Notes under the pieces: generated by a model
The model's input: the letters and a program-made list of their open reading frames with translations, nothing else
Databases searched by the model: none
Told to the model about the DNA's origin: nothing
Made by a program: the position numbers and the translations under genes
DNA from: Phycisphaerales bacterium
GTDB lineage: Bacteria; Planctomycetota; Phycisphaerae; UBA1845; Fen-1342
Reading direction: 5' to 3'
Assembly (NCBI GenBank): GCA_016710275.1
Contig: JADJXS010000001.1
Location: 3,410,001-3,474,000 of the forward strand
DNA length: 64,000 nt
Shown here: in pieces, positions 17,995-27,621 of the stretch
How the letters are laid out: each line of letters opens with the position of its first letter
How positions within the stretch are numbered: the first letter of the stretch is position 1

Positions 17995-18590
17995 AATCTC
18001 TCCCTTTGCTGCCTGAAAGGCGTCCGCAATACCGCGCCGGGCGGCCCAAACGCGCGCAGCGCGCACGCAGCAGGCCGAACCTCTCATACTCAAGCGGGTC
18101 GCACGGACAACTACGTCATCGATTGCGGGACGCCTCCACGAGGAAAACGCCGCCCCGCAATGCCACCCGTAAAGACGCACCAATCGCAACGGCCGCGCCA
18201 GCCGATCGCTCTCGGCGCTCATCCCCCCATCCCAGACCGCGCGGCGCAGTATAGCGTCCCGCATAGCCGCGCCAAGACGCGCCCCGCAATCTGAGCGACG
18301 CTTTTTTTCGGACGCGCATTACGCCGACGCGGATCGCAAGAATTCTCGCCGATGCGCGAACCGGCGCCTCAACGGGGCGTATCACTCGCGGAACGTGACT
18401 CCTCCTCCCGTTCCCCTCACGACGGTTCGCGGCGCTTTCCTCGCCGCTCCGACCGACAGAAGATGCCGCTCTCTCCAGAACCCGACCCGTGGCGCTGAAC
18501 GCCGCGGGTCGCGTTCATTTGCGGCGGCTGGTCGCGCTCACCGGCAGCGGCCCGCGGGCCGGTTCGACCACCGCCCCGCTGCGCCATACG
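17995..18590. other. Intergenic region without recognised gene
   Basis: About 600 nt between the divergent PHP gene and the 18591 operon. It contains one T7 run at about 18302-18308 but no convincing hairpin before it. I see no RNA gene, repeat or conserved reading frame. Confidence 0.35.
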
Positions 18591-20018
18591 ATGATCGGTA
18601 TGGCTCACCCGATCCCCCCTGCCATCCGGCCGGCCCTGCTGTGCCTGATCCTTTTCGCCCCGCAGATCGCCTGTGCCGCTGGTGACGATCCCGCGGGAAG
18701 CGCTGCGCCCGTTGCCGGCGTCGCGCGCAGCGGCGCTGCTCTCGAAGCCGGTGCGCTGATCCGCAGCGTCCGCATTCTGGCTGTGCAGCCGAGCGAAGCC
18801 ACGCTGGTGGTGGCCGAGCCGCTGTGGATCGAGGAGGGACTGCTGCTGCTGGTCGCGGATGAGCGCGGCCCGCTGGCATGGTTCCGGCAATCGCCGCAGC
18901 GCAGCGACGGCGCGGCGTTCGTTCCGGCGACCCCGGCCGCGCTGCCGTCCTCACCGGACCGGCTGCGCGGCTGGCTGGTGCGCGGCGCCCTGACGGCGGA
19001 CACGTTCGCCGAATGGCCGGAAGACGCCACGCTCCACGCTCGGATCGAAGGGGTCTCTCCCGGCGGGCGCAGCGCGTGGATTGCCCTGGGTTCGGGGCGC
19101 GGCGCGGCCTTCGGGCAGACGTGGTGGCTGCGCGACGCCGGCCAGCCCCTGGCGCAGATCGACATCCGCTTCGTCACCCCGCTGGCCGCATTCGGAAGCG
19201 TGACGCCGCTGGTGGATGACCCGCGGCTGGAGGCGGGGTTGCGGGCGTCGCTCTGGCCGACGCCGGCCCAGGCGCGGCGCAACCGCCCGGTAAGTGCGAT
19301 CGTGCACGTTGAGGATCGGCCGAGCGGGGCGTTTCTGTGGGTGCCAGCCCCGCCACTGACCGAAGCGCCGGATGAAGCCCACCTGGACGTGCTGCGCGAC
19401 GGGCGCGTGGTGGGGCATGCGATCGTTGAACAGAAGGAGGATCGTTTCTGGTTCGCGCGGGTGACGCCGTCGCTGACGCCGCAGCGCCCCCTTGTGGGCG
19501 ATGAAGTGCGGGTGCGGTCCGCGGCGATGATTGCCGAGCGCGACGTGGACGCGCGGGTTTTTGAAGTCACGCCCGACGGCGGGCTGCTGAACATCGGCGA
19601 GTCGGACGGCGCCGCCGTCGGCGATACGCTGCGCGTCTATCGCGGGACGGAGGCCGTCGCCACGCTGGAGATCACGCGCATCCGCGGGGAGTACGCGACT
19701 GCCGCAGTGCGGGAATCGCACCCCGACTACCGCATCGCCGTCGGCGACCTGGCCCGCTGGAACCCGCCGCGCGGCACGCCGCCGGACGTGGCCGAAGTGG
19801 AGCGCGTGGTCGGCGGAAACCTCCTGTCATTGCGAAATTTCACAGCCGTGCCGCTGCCGCTGCACACTCCCCTGGCGCTGCGCGACGGGGCGGCGACGGT
19901 CGGCGTCGTGTTCATCGTGGAGAGCGGCCCGACGTCGGCGATCGGCTTTGCCGTCAAGGAATCGCTCCCGCGGCTGCCGCGCATCGGAGATCGCGTGCGC
20001 GGCGAGGGGCGACCGTGA
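18591..20018 (+). CDS. Secreted beta-rich protein of unknown function
   Basis: 475 residues; starts ATG 18591 or ATG 18600, neither with a clear ribosome site. The signal peptide is IRPALLCLILFAPQIACAAG. The body has repeated small beta-barrel-like segments built around hydrophobic-G-D-x-hydrophobic motifs (LVGDEVRVRS, AVGDTLRVYRG, AVGDLARW), reminiscent of the C-terminal repeats of FlgT-like proteins. No catalytic residues were recognised. Its TGA overlaps the GTG start of the next gene, so it is co-translated with a GlcF-like protein. Confidence 0.7.
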   Translation: MIGMAHPIPPAIRPALLCLILFAPQIACAAGDDPAGSAAPVAGVARSGAALEAGALIRSVRILAVQPSEATLVVAEPLWIEEGLLLLVADERGPLAWFRQSPQRSDGAAFVPATPAALPSSPDRLRGWLVRGALTADTFAEWPEDATLHARIEGVSPGGRSAWIALGSGRGAAFGQTWWLRDAGQPLAQIDIRFVTPLAAFGSVTPLVDDPRLEAGLRASLWPTPAQARRNRPVSAIVHVEDRPSGAFLWVPAPPLTEAPDEAHLDVLRDGRVVGHAIVEQKEDRFWFARVTPSLTPQRPLVGDEVRVRSAAMIAERDVDARVFEVTPDGGLLNIGESDGAAVGDTLRVYRGTEAVATLEITRIRGEYATAAVRESHPDYRIAVGDLARWNPPRGTPPDVAEVERVVGGNLLSLRNFTAVPLPLHTPLALRDGAATVGVVFIVESGPTSAIGFAVKESLPRLPRIGDRVRGEGRP

Positions 20019-21394
20019 GCACCGACGACGCCGGGCGGATGCGCACACTGGCGCAGGCCTGCATTCACTGCGGGCTATGCCTCGAAGACTGCCCGACCTA
20101 TCTCGAACTGGGCAATGAGCTGGACTCGCCGCGCGGGCGAATCCTGCTGATGCGCCGAACGGCCGAGAGCGCGGCCCCGGCGGATGAGGCGACGCGCCGG
20201 CACGTCGAGCTGTGCCTTGGCTGCCGGGCCTGCGAAGCGGCCTGCCCCAGCGGCGTGCGCTACGGGGAGTTGCTCGAACACTTCCGCGCGACGCTGCACG
20301 AAGCGCCGCGCGAGGACCGGCAACGAGAACGGCGGGATGCGGGCGCAAACCAATCCGGCGCGGGCTCGACGGCGGCCGCACCCGCACGCCGTCGCCGAAC
20401 GCTGGCCGACCGGCTGACTGACCTGCTGATCTTTCATGTCACCCCCTACCCGCGCCGGCTGGCGCTGGCGGTCGCGCTGGGACGCTGGTCGCGGGCCATC
20501 GGGCTGACGGCGCTGGCGGCAAGGCTGATCCCGGGCATGCAGAAGCTGCTGCGGATGCTGCCGGCGGACGCCGGCCGTCCGGCGCGGCTGCCGGCGACGC
20601 TTCGCGCGCGCGGGGCTGCGCGCGACACCGTGGTGGTGTTCGCCGGCTGTGCTCCGCCGGTGCTGACGCCGCGCAGCGTGCAGCGCGCCCTGCGCGTGCT
20701 TGCCCACAACGGCGCGACGGTGGAGTGCCCGAGCGGGCTGCAATGTTGCGGGGCGATTCATGCCCACTCCGGGCGGCTGGAAACGGCGCGTGCCTTCGCC
20801 CGGCGGAACATCGCGGTGCTTGATTCGGCCGAGAGCGCCGAGCGCACCATCGTGACGATGGCCGCCGGTTGCGGAGCGATGCTGCGCGGCTATGGGGCGC
20901 TGCTGGTGGATGATGACATCTGGGCGAAGCGCGCCGCACGGGTCGCGAGCCGGGTGCGTGACATCAGCGAGTACCTGGTGGAGCTGGGTCCGGTTCCGCC
21001 GACGCGCTCGATCCCGCGCGCCGTGTGCGTCCACGACGCCTGCCACCTCGTGCACGTGCAGCGCGTGCAGAGCGCACCGCGGCGGCTGCTGTCGATGATC
21101 CCGGGGCTGAATCTGCGCGAAGCGCCGGAGGCGGCCGTCTGCTGCGGCGCCGCGGGCAGCTACAACCTGACGCAGCCGGAGACGGCCGAGCGACTGGCGC
21201 AGCGCAAACTGCGCAACTTGGCCTCCAGCGGGGCAACCTGCGCCGCGACCGGCAACATCGGCTGCATTCTGCACCTCAACGCGGTGCACGACGCGGGCCG
21301 GCCTCCGTCCGCTGACGCGGGCGATGCCGGCGCCCCATTTGTCCTGCACACCATCGACCTGCTGCACGAAGCCTATGGATTGGCGGACCGATGA
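20015..21394 (+). CDS. GlcF-like iron-sulfur subunit with CCG domains
   Basis: 459 residues, GTG start overlapping the previous stop (GTGA). Two [4Fe-4S] motifs lie at the N-terminus: CIHCGLCLEDCP and CLGCRACEAACP. Two cysteine-rich CCG domains follow (FAGCAPP...LQCCGAIHAHSG and CHLVHVQRV...AVCCGAAGSYN). This is the layout of the glycolate oxidase FeS subunit and related lactate oxidase or heterodisulfide-reductase-type electron carriers. No flavin subunit (GlcD/E) is nearby, so the redox partner must be encoded elsewhere. The gene is coupled to the following ABC ATPase. Confidence 0.88.
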   Translation: MSTDDAGRMRTLAQACIHCGLCLEDCPTYLELGNELDSPRGRILLMRRTAESAAPADEATRRHVELCLGCRACEAACPSGVRYGELLEHFRATLHEAPREDRQRERRDAGANQSGAGSTAAAPARRRRTLADRLTDLLIFHVTPYPRRLALAVALGRWSRAIGLTALAARLIPGMQKLLRMLPADAGRPARLPATLRARGAARDTVVVFAGCAPPVLTPRSVQRALRVLAHNGATVECPSGLQCCGAIHAHSGRLETARAFARRNIAVLDSAESAERTIVTMAAGCGAMLRGYGALLVDDDIWAKRAARVASRVRDISEYLVELGPVPPTRSIPRAVCVHDACHLVHVQRVQSAPRRLLSMIPGLNLREAPEAAVCCGAAGSYNLTQPETAERLAQRKLRNLASSGATCAATGNIGCILHLNAVHDAGRPPSADAGDAGAPFVLHTIDLLHEAYGLADR

Positions 21395-22173
21395 TCCCGG
21401 CGGACTGGCGGCTGAGCGCGGAATCGCTGCACCTGCGGCGCGGACGGCGCGACGTGCTGACGGACGTCTCGTTGGCGCTGCGCCCGGGTGAATGCGTGAG
21501 CATCATCGGGCCCAACGGCTGCGGCAAGACCACGCTTCTGCTGGCGCTGCTGGGTTTGTTGACGCCGCAGCGCGGGCACGTGCGGCTCAGCGGCCGCGAG
21601 ATGCACCGGCTGCCGGCGCGGCTGCGCGGGCGCTTCGCCGCGCTGGTGCCGCAAGGCGGCCCGGCGCCGACCGCGTTTCGCGTGGCGGACGTGGTGGCCG
21701 CGGGGCGCTTTCCGCATGTGCCGGCGCTGCGGGCGATGAGCGCAGCGGACGAGCGGGCCGTGCAAAGCGCCATGGAGCGTTGCGGGATCGCCGCGCTGGC
21801 CGATCGGCCGATCGACGCGGTCAGCGCCGGGGAGCGGCAGAACGCGATGATGGCGGCGGCGCTGGCCCAGGATCCGCAACTGCTGCTGCTGGACGAGCCG
21901 GACACAGCGCTTGATCCGGGGCGACAGATCGAGCTGCTGACGCGGCTGCGCGAGTGGCGCGCCGCGGGTCGGGCGCTGGTGCTGGTGAGCCACGACCTGC
22001 ATCTGCCGGCGCACCTGGGGGGCCGCTGCATCGGGATGCGCGGCGGGCGGGTGGTCATCGACGGGACGACGGAGGAGGTGCTGCGCGGCGAAGCGCTGCG
22101 CGGCGTTTTTGACGCTGAGTTTCAGGAAGTGACGGATGCCGCCGGCCGGCGGCTGGTGCTGCCGCGTTGGTGA
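21391..22173 (+). CDS. ABC transporter ATP-binding protein
   Basis: 260 residues; ATG overlaps the previous TGA (ATGA). Walker A GPNGCGKTT is at about residue 40, the Q-loop VPQGG, the signature SAGERQ, and Walker B LLLLDEPDTALD. The switch His is in VLVSHDLH. Layout and length fit the FecE/BtuD group that powers uptake of ferric chelates or cobalamin. No permease or binding protein is adjacent. It ends 5 nt from the convergent subtilase gene. Confidence 0.9.
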   Translation: MIPADWRLSAESLHLRRGRRDVLTDVSLALRPGECVSIIGPNGCGKTTLLLALLGLLTPQRGHVRLSGREMHRLPARLRGRFAALVPQGGPAPTAFRVADVVAAGRFPHVPALRAMSAADERAVQSAMERCGIAALADRPIDAVSAGERQNAMMAAALAQDPQLLLLDEPDTALDPGRQIELLTRLREWRAAGRALVLVSHDLHLPAHLGGRCIGMRGGRVVIDGTTEEVLRGEALRGVFDAEFQEVTDAAGRRLVLPRW

Positions 22174-22178
22174 CCGGG

Positions 22179-23678
22179 CTACTGGCCCAGCAGCGCCGCG
22201 ACGAACGGATCGATGTCGAAATTGTCCACCGCGCCGGACTGGTTCACGTCCGCATGGCGATGATGACAATCGGGAAAGGCGGATTCATACCCCGGCTGAT
22301 CCAGCAGCGCGAGGACGAAGGGATCGATGTCGAAGTTGTTGACGACCCCGTCGCAGTTCAGATCGCCGTAGGGCGTCGCCGCCAGCAGGGCTGCGGTCGC
22401 ATCCAGCCGGCCCCAGCCGAACACGTTGTCAAACCCGGCCGGACCGAGATCCTGCGAAGAAGTCCGCAGCACCGCCACGACCTGGTCGTGTGACAGCATG
22501 CGGTTGTAGCCCATGATGAGCGACGCCACGCCGCTGACGTGCGGGGCGGCCATCGACGTGCCGGTCGAAAAGCCGTAGCCGTTGCCGTTGCGGGTGGACC
22601 AGATCTCGCGCCCCGGAGCGCAGATGTCGATCTCCGGTCCGAAATTCGACACGGCGTAAATCGCGTCGTTGCGGTCGGTGGCACTGATGGCCATGCACCC
22701 CGGGAAGCGCCCCGGATAGGCGACCGCGGTGGCCTGATTGCCGGCGGCGGCGATGGACAGCTTGCCGGCCGCGTGTGCATAGGCGATGGCGTCGGCGAAA
22801 TACTGCGTGCCGGTGTAATACTGCAGGCTCATCGAGATGATGTGCGCGCCGTTGTCCGCCGCGAAGATGACGCCGTTGGCGCACTGCGCCTCACTGCCGA
22901 AACCCGCGGCCGAGACCACGCGGATCGGCATCAGCCTGGCGTGGCAGTTCATGCCGGCGATGCCGGTCAGGTTGTTCACGAGCGCTGCGGCGATGCCCGC
23001 GGTGTGCGAGCCGTGGCCGTGCGGATCGTCCGTATCGGCGTTGTCGTCGTAGGTGTTCCAGCCGGGAACGAAGCGCCCCGGCGACGCCAGGTCGGGATGG
23101 GTTTGCTGAATGCCGGTGTCGAGCATTGCGATGATGATCGTGTTGTCGCCGGGGAAAATCTCCCAAGCATCGCGGGCCTTGATGTCCGCGCCCGCCAGCC
23201 CGCCGGACTGGCCGGTGTTATCGAGCGCCCATTGCAGGCCGAAGTCGGGGTCATTCGGCGCCGGACCGGCCACACCGCCGATGCCGTCAACCTCCGACAC
23301 CTCCACGCCCGGCAGCCCCGAAAACGCCGCCGCCATCGCCACCGTGTCCGTGCCGGCGGGCACAACGAACCGGTAGGTGCGCGTCAGGCCGAGTGCGAAC
23401 GCCAGCTCCGGCTCGCGTGGCGCGATCGGAAGCGCGGCCTTGACCTCCGTTGATCCCCACGCCGCGCGCAGCGCGTCGATGGGACCGTCGTCGATCGCCG
23501 CGGCCCCGCGGCCGTCAATCTGCGGAATCAGGTCCGGCGCGACTCGCACCAGGATGTGCGTCGACGCCGGTCCGCCAAACTGGTCGGGTGCGCCGGGAAT
23601 CGAAGAAGCTCCGGCAAGCGAAGTGAATCCCAGACCCAGCGTGCTGATCACGGCAATCGGCAGGAATGTACGGCGCAT
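22179..23678 (-). CDS. Secreted subtilisin-family serine protease with dockerin-like tail
   Basis: 499 residues. ATG 23678 has AGGAGTG 7 nt upstream and is followed by a signal peptide. A prodomain comes next, then an S8 catalytic domain with Asp in IIIAMLDTGIQQTHPDL, His in DDPHGHGSHTAGIA and Ser in STGTSMAAPHVSG. The oxyanion Asn is likely in SIAAAGNQAT. The last 65 residues hold two dockerin-like loops (GDLNCDGVVNNFDIDPFV and ADVNQSGAVDNFDIDPFV). It is an exported protease, possibly displayed or sorted through its tail. Confidence 0.93.
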   Translation of the reverse strand: MRRTFLPIAVISTLGLGFTSLAGASSIPGAPDQFGGPASTHILVRVAPDLIPQIDGRGAAAIDDGPIDALRAAWGSTEVKAALPIAPREPELAFALGLTRTYRFVVPAGTDTVAMAAAFSGLPGVEVSEVDGIGGVAGPAPNDPDFGLQWALDNTGQSGGLAGADIKARDAWEIFPGDNTIIIAMLDTGIQQTHPDLASPGRFVPGWNTYDDNADTDDPHGHGSHTAGIAAALVNNLTGIAGMNCHARLMPIRVVSAAGFGSEAQCANGVIFAADNGAHIISMSLQYYTGTQYFADAIAYAHAAGKLSIAAAGNQATAVAYPGRFPGCMAISATDRNDAIYAVSNFGPEIDICAPGREIWSTRNGNGYGFSTGTSMAAPHVSGVASLIMGYNRMLSHDQVVAVLRTSSQDLGPAGFDNVFGWGRLDATAALLAATPYGDLNCDGVVNNFDIDPFVLALLDQPGYESAFPDCHHRHADVNQSGAVDNFDIDPFVAALLGQ

Positions 23679-23763
23679 CGGAACACTCCTAGACTCAGGG
23701 CACTGCGCGCCGGCGGCTCGGTGCCGCGGCGACAGCCCATCCCGCGCACACTCGGGTATTTCA

Positions 23764-23793
23764 ATCATACTCTGCACCGGCCCGCAAGCCCAA
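23764..23793 (-). promoter_or_regulatory. Putative promoter of the subtilase gene
   Basis: On the minus strand TTGGGC (23793-23788), 18 nt, then TATGAT (23769-23764). The -10 box matches at five of six positions. The start codon is 85 nt downstream. Confidence 0.4.
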
Positions 23794-23896
23794 TTTACAC
23801 TTCCTGTATTGACGAATGCCCGCTTCTGCCACCGGGACCGCTTGCGAATTATCGGAGTTGCCGGACCGCCGCCCGCCCGAATAGGCTCCCCGGCCC

Positions 23897-25015
23897 ATGA
23901 CGGCCCCCTGCCTCATATTCGCCGGCGGCGGCACCGGCGGGCACCTCTTCCCTGGCATTGCCGTGGCCGATGCGCTGCGCTCGCTCCATCCGCAGGCGCA
24001 GATCACATTTATGACCACCGGACGCGACCTGGATCGCGCACTGCTCGATCGCGCCGGGTATGAGCGGATTCCGCAGGTCGTTCGGCCGTTCTCGACGCGG
24101 CCGTGGCACTGGCCGGGCTTCTACCTGGCGTGGCGGCGCAGCATCGCGGCAGCGCGGGTCATGATGCGCAGCCGTCCTCCGACCGCCGTCCTGGGACTTG
24201 GGGGCTATGCGGCGGGGCCGCCGGTCATGGCCGCAGCGCGAATGGGGATACGGACGGCCATCCTGAATCCTGATGCGCTCCCGGGGCGCGCCAACCGCGT
24301 GCTGTCGCGCGTCGCGCAGGCCGTGTTCACGCAGTGGGAGGTCAGCCGCGATCATCTCGCGCATCCGGAACGCTGCCGCGCGGTGGGCTGCCCGATCCGG
24401 GCGGAATTTCTGGGAGCTGCGCCGGAGCGCAGCGCCGCGCGCGCGGCGCTGGGGCTGGATCCCGGCCGGCGGCTGCTGCTGGTGACAGGCGCTTCGCAGG
24501 GCGCGCAATCCATCAACGATGCGATGGTCGAAATCTGGCCGACGTTCGCCGCTGAGCATCCCGAGTGGCAGGTGCTGCATCTCTCGGGCATGACCCATGA
24601 AACCGCGCTGCGCGACGCCTATTCGCGGTGCGGAGCGACGGCGACGGTGTGGGGATTCACGCACGACATGCGGACGGCGCTGGCCGCGTCGGACGTCGTG
24701 GTCTCGCGGGCGGGGGCGTCCACGCTGGCCGAATTGACGGCGGTGGGCCGGGCCTCGATCCTGCTGCCCTATCCCTATCATCGCGACCGTCACCAGCACG
24801 CCAACGCGGACGTTCTGATGCAGGCCGGTGCTGCGCTGCTGCTGGAGGATTCCCGCAGCGCGTCGGAGAACGCAGGGCCGCTGCTGGCGGCGTTGCGGCT
24901 GCTGACCGATGCCGGCGTTCGCGAGGGGATGGAGCGGGCCGCGGCTCAAATGGGGCGGCCGCGCGCGGCGCTGGATGTGGCCGGGTGGCTGCTGGGTGAG
25001 CGCGCCCTGTCGTGA
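23897..25015 (+). CDS. murG: Lipid II synthase MurG
   Basis: UDP-GlcNAc:undecaprenyl-PP-MurNAc-pentapeptide transferase, the last cytoplasmic step of peptidoglycan precursor assembly. 372 residues of GT28 fold: the glycine-rich loop AGGGTGGHLFPG at the N-terminus, GLGGYAAGPPV, the second G-loop TGASQGAQSIN, and the donor-site segment SRAGASTLAELTAVGRASILLPYPY with HANA. It is outside any cell-division cluster. Its presence argues that the organism makes peptidoglycan. Confidence 0.95.
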   Translation: MTAPCLIFAGGGTGGHLFPGIAVADALRSLHPQAQITFMTTGRDLDRALLDRAGYERIPQVVRPFSTRPWHWPGFYLAWRRSIAAARVMMRSRPPTAVLGLGGYAAGPPVMAAARMGIRTAILNPDALPGRANRVLSRVAQAVFTQWEVSRDHLAHPERCRAVGCPIRAEFLGAAPERSAARAALGLDPGRRLLLVTGASQGAQSINDAMVEIWPTFAAEHPEWQVLHLSGMTHETALRDAYSRCGATATVWGFTHDMRTALAASDVVVSRAGASTLAELTAVGRASILLPYPYHRDRHQHANADVLMQAGAALLLEDSRSASENAGPLLAALRLLTDAGVREGMERAAAQMGRPRAALDVAGWLLGERALS

Positions 25016-25037
25016 ATTGTCGCCGATCAGCGCCGCG

Positions 25038-25066
25038 TGGAGCGGTATTCATCCGCCCGCTACAAT
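25038..25066 (+). promoter_or_regulatory. Putative promoter of the FG-GAP gene
   Basis: TACAAT at 25061-25066 is a good -10. TGGAGC at 25038-25043, 17 nt upstream, is only a weak -35. The ATG at 25123 also has GGAGG upstream. Confidence 0.3.
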
Positions 25067-25122
25067 CCCCGGACTGATATTTTCGGGCACCCCTACACCC
25101 CCCCTTTTGCGGAGGCGTCGGC

Positions 25123-27465
25123 ATGCAGTTTGGATTTTTCCTGGTTTCGCGCCGCAGGTTGTCGGCGGTGCTCGGCGCGGTCGTCGCGGCCGGCTTTTGC
25201 TCCGCGCTGGTCCACGCGGCGGACACGGTCGATCTCACGGACGAGCAGAAGCTCGAATTGGCGCAGCACTTCGGCTTCGGCCCGATGCAGATTTACAAGA
25301 TCAAGCACGGCATGAGCCAGCTTCGGATCGCCGACCTGAACAACGACGGCCGCAAGGACATCCTGGTCTGGAACAGCCATCAGAACCGCATCGAGGTGCT
25401 GTACCAGCCCTCCCCGGACGGCTCGCCCGCGACCGGGCGCAGCGTCGCGCAGGCGGAGTTGAAGAAGAACGAACTGCCCAACCGCGGCGACATGCGGGTC
25501 GAGAGCATCCCGGTTTCGTACCGCGTCTCGTCGATGGAAGTTGCCGAGCTGACCGGCGACAACCGGCTGGACATCGTGTTCTTCGGCGAGCCGAAGGAAC
25601 TGGTGATCCTGCCCGGCAATGCGGACGGCTCATTCGGCCCGGCCGACGGGGTGCGCGCTCCGGACGGGGACGCCCGCGGCGGCGCCATCGCGATCGGCGA
25701 TTTCAACGGCGACAAGCGCAGCGACGTGGCGCTGATCGGCGCCGAAGTGCTGCAGATATTTCATCAGAAGCCCGAAGGCGGCCTGGCCAAGCCGCTGCGG
25801 ATCGTCCACAACATCAAGCAGCCCTACCTGTTGCTCTCGGGCGACTTCAACAAGGACGGACGCACGGACCTGCTCGTGGGGGTTGATGACGATGAGTATG
25901 GCGCGAACATGTGGCTGCAGGAAGCCAATGGCACGCTCGGACCGCTGCGCCGGGTGAAGATGCCCAAGGCCCGCAGCCTCACGGTCGCACGCGGCGCCGA
26001 CGGCGATGAACTGCTCGCGATCGAAACGACCACCGGCCGGCTCAAGCACTACAACTGGGGAGACCGGAAGGAAACGGCCAGCCTGGCGGATTGGCCGCAG
26101 GTCTGGCACACCTATCCGACCCGCAGCCAGAGCAAGCGCCGCCCGATCGCCGTGGCGGACGTGAACCACGACGGCAAGCCGGACGTCATTGCCGCTGATC
26201 CCGACTCTGCGCAGTTCTTCCTCTTCGAACAGGGCGAAACCGGGCTGCACCCCGGCGTCGCCTATCCTGGGCTGGCCAAGGCGCTGGACATCTGCGTGGC
26301 GGACATCGACGGTGACGGGCGCAACGAAATTCTCAGCGCCAGCGCCGAAGAGAAGATGATCGGCGTGTCGAAATTCGAGGGGGATCGCGTCACGTTTCCG
26401 CGGCCGTTCGAGAGCCGCGGGGAGCCGCTGGCGGTGACGGTCGGTTCGCTGCGCGTCGGGCAGAAGGCCGACGTGCTGGCTTATGCGACGCGCATCGAGA
26501 AGAAGCTGCACCTCGTGCTGGCAAACCCTGCGGACGGCAAGGAGACCGCCACCTGGCCGCTGGAGGGGCTGGATGACGACCCGGCCGGCATCCGCCTGGC
26601 CGATGCGAATCAGGACGGGTTGAATGACGTGCTGATTTTCGTCCCATTCGGGGCGCTGCAGACCTACCTTCAGAAGTCCGACGGCACGTTTGAGAAAATC
26701 AGCGGAGCGGGCGCGCGCGAGGGACTGGTCAAGGAGGTCGCGCTGGCCGGGTTCGAGGTGATCGACGTCACCGGCGACGACAAGCCCGAGTTGCTCTTCG
26801 CGACCAAGACCTTCGCCCGCGCGCTGATCGTCAAGGACGGGCAGTGGACCGTCGTCGATCAGTACAACCCGGAAACCAGCGACGCCCAGATCACCGGGCT
26901 GGCCGTTCTGCCCGGCGAGAAGGGCAGCCCGACCGTCGCGCTTTACGATAAGCGGGCGCGCGACCTGCTCATCATGAAGCGCCGCGAGGACCGCACCTAC
27001 GCCGTTTCTCAGACCATGCCGATCGGCTCGCTCGACGTTACCTACATGGGCGGCGCCGCGCTGGCCGGAGACCGTGCGGCACTGCTGATCGCCGATGCGC
27101 GGACCCTGATGCTGGCCCAGCCGGGCGAGGACGCCCGCACGCTGGTCGAGCGCCGGGCGCACGAGACCATCATCAAGGACGCTTACCTGCTCGATTCGGT
27201 GGTCGGAGATCTGAACCACGACGGCATCCGCGACGTGGCGCTCTTCGACGGGCGGAAGGCCAACGTCGAGATTCTGACGGACGCGCCCAACGGCGAATTC
27301 GTCAAGGCACTGTCGTTCCAGGTGTTTCAGGGCAAGCGCTTCCGCGATGACCCCAACGCCCGCGGCGAGCCGCGCGAGGGCGCCATCGGCGACGTGACCG
27401 GCGACGGTCGGGATGACCTGGTGCTGCTGATTCACGACCGCGTCATCGTCTACCCCGGCGAATAG
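25123..27465 (+). CDS. Secreted FG-GAP/VCBS-repeat protein
   Basis: 780 residues, ATG 25123 with GGAGG about 9 nt upstream. The signal peptide is LSAVLGAVVAAGFCSALVHA. The mature protein is made of FG-GAP/VCBS-type calcium-loop repeats spread along its length: ADLNNDGRKDILV, GDFNGDKRSDVAL, GDFNKDGRTDLLV, ADVNHDGKPDVIA, ADIDGDGRNEIL, ADANQDGLNDVLI, GDLNHDGIRDVAL and GDVTGDGRDDLVL. Such repeats build beta-propellers that bind ligands or proteins outside the cell. No enzymatic domain is seen. A second large secreted protein follows on the same strand. Confidence 0.88.
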   Translation: MQFGFFLVSRRRLSAVLGAVVAAGFCSALVHAADTVDLTDEQKLELAQHFGFGPMQIYKIKHGMSQLRIADLNNDGRKDILVWNSHQNRIEVLYQPSPDGSPATGRSVAQAELKKNELPNRGDMRVESIPVSYRVSSMEVAELTGDNRLDIVFFGEPKELVILPGNADGSFGPADGVRAPDGDARGGAIAIGDFNGDKRSDVALIGAEVLQIFHQKPEGGLAKPLRIVHNIKQPYLLLSGDFNKDGRTDLLVGVDDDEYGANMWLQEANGTLGPLRRVKMPKARSLTVARGADGDELLAIETTTGRLKHYNWGDRKETASLADWPQVWHTYPTRSQSKRRPIAVADVNHDGKPDVIAADPDSAQFFLFEQGETGLHPGVAYPGLAKALDICVADIDGDGRNEILSASAEEKMIGVSKFEGDRVTFPRPFESRGEPLAVTVGSLRVGQKADVLAYATRIEKKLHLVLANPADGKETATWPLEGLDDDPAGIRLADANQDGLNDVLIFVPFGALQTYLQKSDGTFEKISGAGAREGLVKEVALAGFEVIDVTGDDKPELLFATKTFARALIVKDGQWTVVDQYNPETSDAQITGLAVLPGEKGSPTVALYDKRARDLLIMKRREDRTYAVSQTMPIGSLDVTYMGGAALAGDRAALLIADARTLMLAQPGEDARTLVERRAHETIIKDAYLLDSVVGDLNHDGIRDVALFDGRKANVEILTDAPNGEFVKALSFQVFQGKRFRDDPNARGEPREGAIGDVTGDGRDDLVLLIHDRVIVYPGE

Positions 27466-27496
27466 CGCCCGATCCGCCCGGATGAGCCGGGCGTTT
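27466..27496 (+). terminator. Possible intrinsic terminator
   Basis: CGCCCG (27466-27471) pairs with CGGGCG (27488-27493), with an inner ATCC/GGAT stem, and TTT follows. The short T-run makes this moderate evidence. Confidence 0.4.
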
Positions 27497-27621
27497 CCGG
27501 GAACCGCCGCCGCCCGCGGCGCGTCGGAAGGAACGGCGTACAACGTCTGACGGTGCCGCAGCGCGCGGGTTGCGCGCGGCTTCGCACCACCCTGCTTTTG
27601 CGCGCCCCTGGAGCCGCCCCG

